A stretch of DNA of 64,000 nt from Ypsolopha sequella (taxonomy: Eukaryota; Arthropoda; Insecta; Lepidoptera; Ypsolophidae): NCBI GenBank assembly GCA_934047225.1, contig CAKOHE010000084.1, positions 1 through 64,000 on the forward strand. The letters run 5' to 3'. The notes below the pieces were generated by a model, which saw nothing but the letters and a program-made list of their open reading frames with translations, was not told the DNA's origin and did no database searches. The stretch's first letter is position 1. Each line of letters starts with the position of its first letter. The translations under genes and the position numbers were made by a program. This document shows, one piece after another, positions 14,190 to 28,700 of the stretch.

Positions 14190-17100
14190 TATACATATAC
14201 ATGTATTTATGAGCGGAATTCAAATATTGCTTGTTTGAACAGGGATCATTACTTAATCTATTATATTTTATGATCGTTGGGAACTTTTACTAAAGGTACA
14301 ATCAATGTCATATCTTTAACAAAGATTATTTTTAAAAGCGATCATAAAATATAATAAACCGAGTTTCTTAGAAACTTACATTGAAAAGCTTTAATTTACA
14401 CTCCATGTTTATTATTAAGTTAAATTTTACAGTTTTTAAAAATTACACTTTTCAAATTGTGTGAAGACAGGTTATACTGACAAATATCGTGGTAAACTGG
14501 AGACATTAATCATGGATTTAACAAATTTTTGGTGTAGCACCCTTAAGCCAACGCAGGCTGATACAATTTTAAATAGAATCACATCAAACATAATATTTAG
14601 AGTGCATTACAAGCTAGTGAAGCCAGCAAGATCAATTTGAACCAAATTCCAAGGAAGAAAAGTATTTTCCAAAAATTTCTGCAACCGTATTCGTATTCTT
14701 TGTACCTGGACAAGGAAATCAGTACAATTTGAAGCCGGGATCGGTGTCCAGTGTACGCCCGTACTTTGAACACTTTCTTTTTCCTCCTTCATCTTGATTA
14801 TTTGTTGTGAAAACAATAAAGAACTCAATTTCAAAATAAAAAGCTGTTTGTAAAAAATGTCGTCTTTTCTTCGTATGACATTTCTTTTTTTTTTTGTTTT
14901 TAACAGCGCTGGAAACCACTCCTTCGGAGCCAAAAGACACAAAAATAGTTCACATAATATGTTATAATATTATATAGTATATTTTAATTGACATAAAATA
15001 CTATTCTTAAAATGACTTTATTAAATAAAAATTATCTAAACTAAAATATTTTTATCAGGTTAGTTGAGTGTTACCATAAAATTGTGAAATGTACTAAAGT
15101 GGGAACATTCTGGCCTGCCCTCGCCACCTGATTGGTTAATAGCTTTGTCGCCGCTAGTTCTAGGACAGTTGACCAGGGCTGATAGGATTTGAGCGATCAA
15201 CGATGGATGCACATGGACTGCTGTTATTATTTCCATGTGTGAATATGTGGATAGATTGGTTATAATTTTTATTCCCAAGGTCATTTTACAAATAATTTTT
15301 AGTTTTTGCAACAGTTTATCTCAACATCTGATCAGTGTTTGCAATGTTTTACACCATGTTTCAGAGACTTTCATTATGATTGTTACTGAAATACCTCCAT
15401 CAGCCAATTTAGCATGACCATAAAAATTTATTGGTGGTACACAGTATGTCAGTTTCTTAAAAACAATAAAAAAAATAAAAAATTCTTTTATAATATATAA
15501 AAAAAATGCAGGTCCATAATTGCAACTTCTACCAGGTTGAATACTCTATTGTAACCGAGTCGACCACTATGACAGTTTAGTCTACTACATTTTGCTAGTT
15601 TGTCTCTTAAATATAAAATCAAGTAGTAATTTTTTTTTTGAGGAAACAAATTCAAGATACTTTACCTACAATACTAGCCAAGGGCATATAAGGGCCTGAA
15701 AGCGGTGGAACGAAGAATGATTGCCCGTTACATTTTTTGAAGGAATTGCAGTAATATTGGAGAAGATACCTATCAAACAAATCATGTATTAAGTCAAATG
15801 TACGAGCAATTATGTTTTTTAGCCTGTCACAGGGGTCTACAGAGGTAGCCAGTTGAAATTTTCGCAGTATACATTCAGGCGAGTAATAAAAATAAAATGA
15901 AAATTGAGGTCACCATACAAAAACCTCTAAAAAGTAGCATTTTTTTGTCATTATTATGAAACAGACAGTAATACTTACACATTTCAAATTTGGTCAAATT
16001 GTTGTACATACTCTAAAATAAAATAACGAATAGGTAATAAAAAAATTAGTGTTCCGTACTCACAGGGTTCTGAATTGTTTGTCAGGCGCTACCATTTTAG
16101 CGCCTTGTCTTTTTCATCTTTTATGTATGTCTTTAGAGAGTTCTTAGACAAGAAATTAAAGTCAAATCACTGATTAAAAACGGTCAAGTGCGAGTCAGAC
16201 TCGCGTACCTAGGGTTCCGTATTGTGGATGATAAATTTAATTTTGTCATTTGTTTTTTTCGTGAATTTCTCGACCGCTTTATTTTTCCTGTAATCTTTCT
16301 TTACGTAAACACATATTACCATGATTTTTTTCATATTTTTTGGTCCACCAGTTTTGGAGATAAGGGGGGGAGATACATATATTTGTGGTTTTTTTAATAT
16401 TTCTCGAAACCAGTGTCAGTAAGTATAGTAAAAGTATATATTTTTACAATCAGCTTTTTAATATCTACAATTTGATACCCATATTGTATTTTTATAAAAT
16501 ATCTTTTTTATTTATTTTAGGTACTTCTTTTTTATATTTCTCATTAGTTCTGAATTTTTTTTTAACCGCTATAGTTTTCCTGTAATTGGCCAGTTATGAT
16601 CTACAATTGACTTTTTTTTCATATTTTTCGGTTTACCAGTTTCGGAGATAAGGGGAGGGACATAAAGTAAATATATTAAAGGTATATATTTTTACAATCA
16701 ACTTTTTAATACCTATAATTTGATACCCATATTGTATTTTTAGAAAATATTTTTTTTATTTATTTTACCTTTTTTTTGTATTTCTCATTAGGGCTGAATT
16801 TTTTTTTAATCGCTATAGTTTTCCTGTAATTGGCCAGTTATGATCTTTAATTGACATTTTTTCATATTTTTCGGTCTACCGGTTTCGGAGATAGGGGAGG
16901 GGGGGGGGGGGACTACAAATTTTTGGGGTTTTTTAAAGATTTCTCGAAACCAGTGTCAGTAAATATATTAAAAGCTCTAGGCCGAATTTTAGTAGATTGT
17001 ATGTGGTTATTACACTGCTTTGGCTCAATCGATTCTAACATACTGTATCCCCATTTGGGGAGGAGTTTCTAAGCAAAATTTTTTGGAGCTGGAACGTGGA

Positions 17101-20100
17101 CAAAGATCCCTACTAATGCAATTAATGTAATTAATGCTGCTTCGTTATTTAAGCTTCTTTTCTTTTATTTTGTTTTTATAATTATTGTGTTGCATTTATT
17201 ATTTTATTCTCTATTAATTCCAATTCAGATAAAGCTTGTTTTTTTTTTGTGGACATTAGACATTTTGATTAATTTATTAATTGTTAAATTAATTATTTTT
17301 TGTTATATTTTAATTATGAATGATTCCTAGTTTAATGTATATAGGTACAATTTCTTCTTCATTATTATTATTATTATTATTTTACCCATACCTGCCATTG
17401 TATTTTTGTATCATATGCTTTAAAAAGGGGCAAACTGAAAATCAGCGCTGCAAGTTGCTTCAACTTGTAGTATTTGCTGAGTTTGCTCCTTTTTGCCATT
17501 TTGCATTATGTTGCACTCTTTTTTTATTTTCCTTTTTGTGTGTTTTTTTTTTGGCAAATAAATTTATTTGTCTTTCACTTTCACTTTCACTACTAAAATT
17601 AATGTACTTTAAACGATATAGATTCCCTACTGATACACTGTACTCTATCACTCAGTTACTTTCAGTTAGAAAATTATACATTCTCCAACTTCTATTGCAA
17701 AAGCATAAATTAACGCCCTATAAACCTGACAATACGAAAAGAAGGAAAGATATAGTGTTAATACTACGTTTGCAAGCCATCAGTTTAAAAGGCAATCTGT
17801 ATATTTATACAATCAAGCAAACAGAATACTAAATATTTTCCCACTACAACTTTACAAATGCAAAAATACAATCACGGCATGGTTACAAAACCTAAAATAT
17901 AATCAAGTAGAGGCCCTCATGCAAGTCACTGTATAAATTCTAGATACCAACCTACATTTACAAACATAAACTCATATAATATAAGTACACACTACCCAAT
18001 ATACTACACACTACTCATATACCCAACACGTACATATGGGCGCAGGTGACTAGCCCTACAAATATTATCTGTAATTTGCGCTGCACGCGACACTAGCGCT
18101 TACGGTTTTGTTCGGAACTAACAACAAGATTTGAATTTCGCGCTAGGGCGATACTAGCGCTTACTTACGTTTTGTTTGGAACTAACAAGTCACTGCTCAG
18201 TTCCTATTTTATACTTTAATAATAATTATGATTATGTTTCTAAATCACATAATAGCTTGTTAACTTATATAAATACGATTTTATTTTGTCAATATCCAAA
18301 GAATTCATTCAGAAGAATCAAGATATTATAACTTTATTAGGAACTATTTTGTGCTTGTGATGAATAATGAGGGGTTTTCAAAGTCAAATTAAAAAAGAAA
18401 AAGTAGTACCGAACGACACAATAGATGGCGCAGCCTGTACTAAAAGTGTCAAAAAAGTCTTCCTGGCAACACTGGATTCTTTTGATTTTGACACTTCTTC
18501 TTTGCTTTTTTCTTTTTTATGGTCAATCCATGCCTCAAATGTATTATTGCTAAGATCCATTGTTCTTTCCGTAATTAGTTAAACTGTGTGTTCCTATATT
18601 TTTACAATTAGCTACAACGCATGGGCTGACCATGTTGAAAGTTGAATGAAATACCAAGCTATATTAACGTAAGTAATATAGATAGAAAACAACATTGTTG
18701 GATTTAACAATTGAATTGACAATTTTTATCTTGCTTCCCACAGATTATAAAATAATCTTTGCTTTTTGACACTTGAAAGCAGGGTAACGCCATCTGTGTT
18801 TACTTCTGAAAGCTTGATCAAGTTCAGTCTGGAAAACCGCTCATTGATATTTAATTTTTTTAATTTAATTACATTATATACAAATAAATAATATAATATT
18901 TTCTATCTTAATAAATCCATAATTTCATACTATAAGCTCACATAGCAATAAAGAACTGAACGGAAGAAGCGCCGAGTGTCCGCGCGCCCTGTATAATGTA
19001 CGTGTAGGTACTATCTACACTTGTTTATTATTTATACAATACAAATATACAAATTATTTATTTCTTGAAAACTTACACTAAAACATGCTTTAAAATTGAA
19101 TTAAATCAAATTAAATCCTTAATCTAAACATAAAAAGAAACATAAAAAGAATTAACAGTTATAATAAATGATTAAAAACAAATTATTTAGTGTCTACGTT
19201 TTCCAGTGGACCCCAAACTAAGTCGGGCTTGTCACGTGGGATCCAGAAATATGATTACCAGACTAAAGTACGAGTTTTGACAGGGTTATAAAATGCAAAA
19301 GTTTTGTGACAGTGTGGGTACATACATGAATAGTTATTATTTTTACAAGTAAGTCAAAAATCAATTAATTAACTAGTTATATTGTTAGATAGTAATAATA
19401 AGTATGTATATGTATATATATAATGTATATAAATAACTAATAAATAAGGGCTATCTATGAGGGGTGTTGAAGCAATGCTTCGGTAGCGTCGTAATCCAAT
19501 GTAGACAGATAAGTTGTAACAGTCCTCTTAGCCTCTTTAACTGACGATGTTTTTATGCCTGTTACATTGCAAATAACGTTATATATAAAAGGAAAACTAA
19601 AATTGTTAAAACGCTGAGCAAAAACGGTTTTTACCAATGGGACATCTATTCTGTATACTCTTTTAAGTAACAATGATGGATACTGCAATGATGTAATTGT
19701 TATCTGGTGCTGAGTAAGTGACGCCAACAGATTAATGTTTTTGTTATGAAAATATCTAAGGATGATTTCAATACTTAATAGTTTATTTGTTATTGCCTTA
19801 AAATAGCGTTTTACTTTAAATGTTAATATTTTGTATTCAGCCAGTCAGAAGTATCCGGTCGGGGCAGCGCCCCCACAGCGGCTGGTGGCAGCCGATAGAA
19901 CTTTTGTTGTTGTTGTTCTGAAGGAATGGTGAATTATTAATGTGGATTTATTGTTTTAAAAGTTTTTAGAAGCCCCTGCCGGATCTAGGTGAACTATTAA
20001 GTTCTACCGAGCCTGACTTTCTCACCTCGTGCCTTAGTATTTGTGAACATTACGAAGTGACATTAAATTGTGCCTTTTTGTGAAAACTATCATCTTTTAT

Positions 20101-22692
20101 TGCTTGAGCGAAAATGAAGGAGACCCCGGATGATGATGAAAGTGCCAAATCTCCATCTGGTGCTACGTCCACGCCGACAGCAGCGGTGGGATACCCTCGT
20201 ATCAACGGCCTACTACAAGGACAGGAAGAGACGCAGCAGGGATCTCCAACATTTACTATGGATCAAGTGATGTCGCTTGTGACTTCCCTTACCAAAGAAG
20301 CTACTAATAGTGCAGTGATGGCCGCCATGATGAACTCTAATAATTCATCCAGACGAATCGATTTTTATCTTCCTCCCTACGATCCAGATGAACGATCGCA
20401 TGACATTCGTGACTGGTGTGCGCATGTGGATGAAACAATAACTACGTTGAAAATATCTCCGTATGAAGCACGAATGAAAGCTATCATGCAACTCCGTGGT
20501 CGCGCGAAAACGTGGGCTGATACCTGGTCTTTACGGTCAACTACATGGAACGACGTTAAAGAAGATCTTATCAAGAATTTTTCCAAAGAATACCGATATG
20601 CGGATGATGTTGCAAAGTGGAAAAGCTACACTTCGGACCAAGCTAGTACCTACTCCGAGTATGCCACCACTGCCTGGACTTACTTCATGAGGGTTAGGCC
20701 GGAAGCTACAGACAGTGAGGTAGTAGAGGCTGTGATCACAGGTATTTATCCGGACTATGTTCGTGCAGAACTGTTGCGCAATACTCCAGATAGTTTGTCG
20801 AGTCTTATAATTTCACTTAAAACTTTTCGCAAACGTAAAAACGATAACCCTGTGTCACGTAAGTAGGTAGGTAGATTGGTAGATTGGTAGATTGGTAGAT
20901 TGGTAGATTTGTAGATTGGTAGATTGGTAGATTGGTAGATTGGTAGATTTGTAGATTGGTAGATTGGTAGATTGGATGATTGGTAGATTGGTAGATTGGA
21001 AGATTGGTAGATTGGTAGATTGGTAGGTAGGTAGGTAGGTAGGTAGGTAGGTTGGTAGGTAGGTAGGTAGATTGGTAGATTGGTAGATTGGTAGATTGGT
21101 AGATTGGTAGATTGGTAGATTGGTAGATTGGTAGATTGGTAGATTGGTAGATTGGTAGATTGGTAGATTGGTAGATTGGTAGATTGGTAGATTGGTAGAT
21201 TGGTAGATTGGTAGAGTGGTAGATTGGTAGATTAGATTGGTAGATTGGTAGATTGGTAGATTGGTAGATTGGTAGATTGGTAGATTGGTAGATTGGTAGA
21301 TTGGTAGATTGGTAGATTGGTAGATTGGTAGATTGGTAGAGTGGTAGATTGGTAGATTAGAATGGTAGATTAGATTGGTAGATTGGTAGATTGGTAGATT
21401 GGTAGATTGGTAGATTGGTAGATTGGTAGAGTGGTAGATTGGTAGATTAGATTGGTAGATTGGTAGATTAGATTGGTAGATTAGATTGGTAGATTGGTAG
21501 ATTGGTAGATTGGTAGATTGGTAGATTGGTAGATTGGTAGAGTGGTAGATTGGTAGATTAGATTGGTAGATTGGTAGATTAGATTGGTAGATTAGATTGG
21601 TAGATTAGATTGGTAGATTGGTAGATTGGTAGATTGGTAGATTGGTAGATTGGTAGATTGGTAGATTGGTAGAGTGGTAGATTGGTAGATTAGATTGGTA
21701 GATTGGTAGATTGGTAGATTGGTAGATTTGTAGGTAGGTAGTTAGGTAGGTAAAAAGGCCGGTTTTTCAAACCGCTCTTAAAGGTGGTAACAGAGGAGGC
21801 CTTTTCATACAAACTTTCTAAGTAATATTTAAGAAGATGCAATAAATTCATGAATTTAATTGAGAATATAAACAATGTACATTTAACATATTTTTCGCAA
21901 ATTGTATAATTATTGCTTAGATACTCGAATATCAGGTTTTCAAAAATGAAGTCATTTCGTCTGATTTGCGTCGGTGTGCGGCTCACGAACACGGCACTTA
22001 CAAACACAAACACAGCAGTCTTGTGTAAACATGAGTGCATTCTGAAATCTAAAGCAACATGATTCCATCTTTGAATGTAATTTTTAATCAAACTTAAATA
22101 AGACAATAAGTTGTAATGAGATAATAATTGTTGACCAATACCTAAATAAAGCAAAATGAATGTTTTTCATTCATTTTTTATTAGATTTTATTCATATACT
22201 TGTATTAATTCCCGAAAATTATTAAATTTTTGAACGATTCTTCATCGTAAGCCGTCTGTCAAACATTGGTAGATTTGGTAGATTGGTAGATTGGTAGATT
22301 GGTAGATTGGTAGATTGGTAGATTGGTATATTGGTAGATTAGTAGATTGGTAGATTGGTAGATTGGTAGATTGGTAGATTGGTAGATTGGTAGATTGGTA
22401 GGTAGGTAGGTAGGTAGGTAGGTAGGTAGGTAGGTAGGTAGGTAGATTGGTAGATTGGTAGATTGGTAGATTGGTAGATTGGTAGATAGGTAGATTGGTA
22501 GATTTGTAGATTGGTAGATTGGTAGATTGGATGATTAGTAGATTGGTAGATTGGTAGATTGGTAGATTGGTAGATTGGTAGATGGATGGATGGATGGATG
22601 GAGGGACGGACGGACGGACGGACGGACGGACGGACGGACGGACGGACGGACGGATGGACAGACGGACGGACGGACGGACGGACGGACGGATG

Positions 22693-22753
<61 letters not shown>

Positions 22754-25700
22754 TCTGTCCACTGTCCAAAACCATATTGATTATGGGATATCTTGATCTT
22801 TCAGATATTTACAAAGACCTGTAGATCTAAATTAAGGATATTTTTTTTTGCTATTCTATGCAAATTATCTCTTATTTTGTAACATTTGATTAGTCCAGGT
22901 GTAATCCAGTTCTTTTTTGGACGATATTTGTTTTTTGCTTTGATGATTGTAGTATTTTTATCTATACAGTCTTTTAAAGTTGTTGAAAAATTGTTAGTCG
23001 CATCTTTGACATTTAAATCATTGAAAACTAAGTCCCAGTTCACTAGGCTTAATTCTTGTAAAACTGCTGCGTAATTAATGGTCGATGTGTCTATAGTTTT
23101 AGGCTTATTACGTTTTTTTCCCCGCTCCACGGATACAATTATTGGGGAGTGATCGGTAATTTTAGTGTGACAAACGATAGATATAACTTTATTGTTTGAC
23201 TTAACCATTCCATGATCTAAAAGAGACTTTTCTCTAGTGTATTCACTTATAACCGGAAGCAAGTTGTGTGACGCAAGACAGCAAAGATAGTCATCTTGCC
23301 TGGGATCATCAGAAGTCATATGAGTATTTATGTTGATATCTCCGCAAAGTACCACGTTATTGCGGTGTTTTATAGTGTGTAAATATGAATCAAGAGACTC
23401 AACAAAGTCGGTTGTGCTTTGTATAGATGGCGTGCGATATATGGCTATTAATGTAAGTAATTAAAGTTAATAATTAAGTAATTAAATTGTTTTATTTGTT
23501 TTATTTCCTCACACAGCATTGAAAAACGTAGTATGATACACGGGCGTAAGAGCAATAAATTACTCGGTTACGTTTAAAATCGTCCTCGTAATTTATACCT
23601 TTTCGCCCTAGTAGCATAAACTACTATTCTATTCCTGGTACTTTTGACATTGCCCTTCATCAATATATCGCCAATTTGGTGAGCACACGTCCTCTCAGTG
23701 GCGTAGCGTGGGTCACTGTCGCCCGGGGCGGAGTCATAACGAAGAAGTTACTGGTACAAGTTCTTGCAAATCACGCGCGCCCCTCGCGCACACATTAAGG
23801 GCCTTACTATTGCCAAATGAGTACTTTCTAAAGCCTACTCCTCGTTTACGGCCAAACCAAAAATAATGAAAAAATGTATTATTAATAATCAGCTCTTAGA
23901 CAACATATGCAACATTTTTCTATTTCATACCACCAAAACTTCTACATGAAAAAATGTAATAACTAAATGGTGTTTTTTGGCTTGAATTTCCTACTGCTCC
24001 TAAGTGGCTTGGCCGGTTGAATTCATTTATGCTTTGATAAATAGATAAACTTGATAACTATAAACATAACATAGGATTATTCAATCGAACAATTACGTCC
24101 AAGTGAAAAGTATAATTTTCTGCTATTTCGCCCTTTCAAGGACGCAGCGAGCGTCGTAACAGCCACTATGCATTGCGCGCTGATATGAACGTTATTTCAA
24201 TGTCGTTTCCGTTGATATTCGTACTGACAAATATCGAGCTGCTAATTTGGCGATGGTAATCGCCTTAACACCGTGCATATACACGTCTAAAAAAAAACAA
24301 GGGCCAACCACCAGTCGTGATTTGCAACAACGGGGCGGGAGGGACATTGACAATATGTGCAAGTGAGTACGAGCTAACTTTTTGAAACATTAATTGTTTG
24401 ACTTACCGCCAGTTACCGCAAAACATTTTTTTTTCCAACTTCGCCGCCCTCCTAATGGTGGCGCCTGGGGCGGTCCACCCCTCCGCCCGCCCTATCGCTA
24501 CGCCACTGCGTCCTCTTTGAGCGGCCTGGTCGAGTTCGACCTTTCACTTGCGCACGATAAATTTCTTTCGTCACTCTACTTTCATTCATCCTCTCTACAT
24601 CGAAGAATATTCAAAGGAAATATGTATAGATGACGTCATAGCGTACCTTTCATGAAAGTAGGCAAGAAGGTGAGCAGCGTGTAAAAGCCCCAGTTTTCAC
24701 TGAAGTGCGCGGCCACTATCGCCCACACGGGAGCTGACGTCAGCATGGCGCGCCACGGGTGACGCACCTTGTTGCTGTCCAGGAACTGGGTACCACGCGA
24801 CTCCTGGAATCCATAATAATTATTATATTTAATTAGAATTAGGATAAGAACTTCAAAATTATTTAAATTAAAAAATTTTGAAATTTTCAGTCACAAAAAC
24901 CAATGAAATATTTGCGATCGGAACATACACAACACAAAGGTAATAAGGTTTTGTTGAATAACTATTGAGTAAATTTTCAATTAATGATTATAAAAAGGCC
25001 GGTTTTTCAAACCGCTCTTAAAGGTGGTAACAGAGGAGGCCTTTTCATACAAACTTTCTAAGTAATATTTAAGAAGACGCAATAAATTCATGAATTTAAT
25101 TGAGAATATAAACAATGTACATTTAACATATTTTTCGCAAATTGTATAATTATTGCTTAGATACTCGAATATCAGGTTTTCAAAAATGAAGTCATTTCGT
25201 CTGATTTGCGTCGGTGTGCGGCTCACGAACACGGCACTTACAAACACAAACACAGCAGTCTTGTGTAAACATGAGTGCATTCTGAAATCTAAAGCAACAT
25301 GATTCCATCTTTGAATGTAATTTTTATTCAAACTTAAATAAGACAATAAGTTGTAATGAGATAGTAATTGTTGACCAATACCTAAATAAAGCAAAATGAA
25401 TGTTTTTCATTCATTTTTTATTAGATTTTATTCATATACTTGTATTAATTCCCGAAAATTATTAAATTTTTGAACGATTCTTCATCGTAAGCCGTCTGTC
25501 AAACAAATGTCGATTGTCGATTTCATATTTTTATTGATGATAATCATACATTCTTTGTAAGTTGGAAGTTATTTTGTTGTTAGGCTAACTAAATCCACAT
25601 CCACAATAAATTTAATAAATTTTGTCTCATTTACTTATATATTCGCATATTATTTATACAAACACACATATACTCACGCCTGTCTCCCAGAGGGGTAGGC

Positions 25701-28700
25701 AGAGGCTACAGATTTCCATCTGCTACGATCCAGACAAACCTCTTTCGCGTCTTCCACATCCATCAATCTAGTCATACAAGCTCTTCCCTTTGGTCCCAAC
25801 GAGTCACACCGAAACCAGTCACAGTGTAACTCGTTGGGAAAAAAAAAATGTCCCAACCAGTCACACTGTTATTCGATGGCACAACTTTTTATTTTTCGTC
25901 CCAAAGAGTCACAGCCCCAAAACAAGAGTGTAACTCGTTGGGACTAAAGTCTGTTACACGTTGACAACTTTTTTATTTCTTCCCTGTGGTCCCAACGAGT
26001 CACACCGAAATCAGTCACAGTGTAACTCGTTGGGCCAAAAATAACAAAAAGTCCCAACCAGTCACACTGTTACTCGATGGGACAACTTTTTATTTTTTGT
26101 CACAACTAGTCACAACCCCAAAACAAGAGTGTAACTCGTTGGGACTAAAATCTGGGTGTGACTCGTTGGGACGAAAAATAAAAAGTTGTGCCATCAAATA
26201 ACAGTGTGACTGGTTGGGACATTTTATTATTTTTTGGTCCAATGAGTTACACTGTGACTGGTTTTGGTGTGACTCGTTGGGACCAAAGGGAAGAAAGAAA
26301 AAAGTTGTCAACGTGTAACAGATTTTAGTCCCAACGAGTTACACTTTTGTTTTGGGAGTGTGACTCGTTGGGACGAAAAATAAAAAGTTGTGCCATCGAA
26401 TAACAGTGTGACTGGTTGGGACATTTTATAATTTTTTGTCCCAACGAGTTACACTGTGACTGGTTTCGGTGTGACTCGTTGGGACCACAGGGAAGAAAGA
26501 AAAAAGTTGTCAACGTGTAACAGATTTTAGTCCCAACGAGTTACACTTTTGTTTTGGGAGTGTGACTCGTTGGGACGAAAAATAAAAAGTTGTCCCATCG
26601 AATAACAGTGTGACTGGTTGGGACATTTTATATTTTTTTGTCCCAACGAGTTACACTGTGACTGGTTTCGGTGTGACTCGTTGGGACCACAGGGAAGAAA
26701 GAAAAAAGTTGTCAACGTGTAATAGATTTTAGTCCCAACGAGTTACACTCTTGTTTTGGGGGTGTGACTCGTTGGGACGAAAAATAAAAAGTTGTGCCAT
26801 CGAGTAACAGTGTGACTGGTTGGGACATTTTATTATTTTTTGTCCCAACGAGTTACGCTGTGACTGGTTTCGGTGTGACTCATTGGGACCAAAGGGAAGA
26901 GCTTGTATGACTAGATTGATGGATGTGGAAGAGGCGAAAGAGGTTTGTCTGGATCATAGCAGATGGAAATCTGTAGCCTCTGCCTACCCCTCTGGAAGAC
27001 AGGCGTGAGTACCTATATACATAATATGCGAATATATAAGTAAACCAGCTTCTGCCCGCGGCTTCGCCCGCGTGGCCTAGGCCAGGAAACAAATCTCATT
27101 TTTTTTTCAAAAACAAACATTTTAAGTGCTCTCACTCCCTCTGTAAGTCAAGGTGTAGTGCTTGGCCGTAAAACTCGCATGTTTGGACGAAGAACGCGCC
27201 CGCGAGGCCGAACTTGGCTCGGCCTTCGGCATCGCCAGAGTGCCAAACACGGGGACTCACCGATCAAAGTTTTTCCGAAAAACAGTCAAAAATCCATATC
27301 GGTTGTCAAAAAATGACAAATTTGAATACGGCAGCGTAATTGGAGACCCCGAATGCCCCTTGATACCGAGTTTCATGCAAGTATCAATACTTTTTTGGAT
27401 CTGTCAAAAAACTCTCAAAACCTGTCAAATTCAAAATTTTTTTCGGTCATGTAGCCCCAGCTTGACCTACCAATTTAGTTGAAACCCGAACTCCCTACAT
27501 TTAGCCGTTCGGAACATATGGCGGATAAAAATTTTGGCTTTTTTTTCGACTTTTTTTTACCGTCATCTAGATCTCACCAATCCCTTTTCTTAGAGTACCA
27601 TGAACATGGGTCTAGCATTACATCAGCTATTTGGGAGATAAAGGCCTGAAAAATTTTGACACTTTCGGCAGGTACCTAGATCTCATCGAGACCTTTTCTA
27701 AGACACCCATCAACATAGGTCTAGCTCCAGCCGGTTGGGAGATACAGGCCGTCAAAGTTTTGATATTAAAAAAAAAACTTTCTTTGGCACCCCGTGGTCC
27801 AACCCCTAAGGATGTACCACCTTCCGTTCCAAAGATATTTTGCTGGGATATAGATAAATAGATAGATAGATAGATAGATAGATAGACAGATAGATAGATA
27901 GACAGATAGATAGATAGATAGATTGTGGATATATAGATAGACCTCAAAAGGAAAAAATGGAACCCTAATAGGATCACTTGTGTGACTGTCTGTCTGTCCG
28001 TCTGTTACAGCCGATTTGCTCTGGCACACATACTTTCAAGAATTTTCATGTCCACTATATTAAATTTCAAAATCGATGCCATTTTCATAATTAACGTCCC
28101 AAAAAACCATAAAAACGACACCCATATTGATATTTACACATTTCAACCCCATCGCATCCCAACAGGGGATGATGTGATAGTATTTCACGTCCACCACGTT
28201 GGATCTAGAAATCGTTGCTGTTTTCGTAATCAGCGACCCGATAAACCATACAAACGATACCCATGTTGATTTTCAGACATTGTCACCCCATTTCCCCCTC
28301 TTAGGGTTTGAATTCTGAAATCCTTTCTTAGTGGATGCCTACACTATATAAGGTATCTATATGCAAAATTTCAAGTCTCTAGGACCAGTGTAGTGATGTA
28401 AGCATCAATTAACATATAAGAGAATGCACGGGTAATTAAGCGCGCACTTTCGTACATTAAGACGAACATGTAGCACGTCAGATAAATAACAAATATGATA
28501 AATAATACCATCTTTTACTTATCGCCTCGATCTATAGTACATGGCGACCCTGCCATGGGCCCATGGTAGTTGGCAATACTATTTTCTAAAATAGTAAATT
28601 TAAAGTGAAGTTTAATTTCGTCTAATTTTCTCAACACCATGGGGAAACCATATTTAAAAGAAGACATTGTGATTGCGCAAAATGCAGGTGGTGGCAGTGA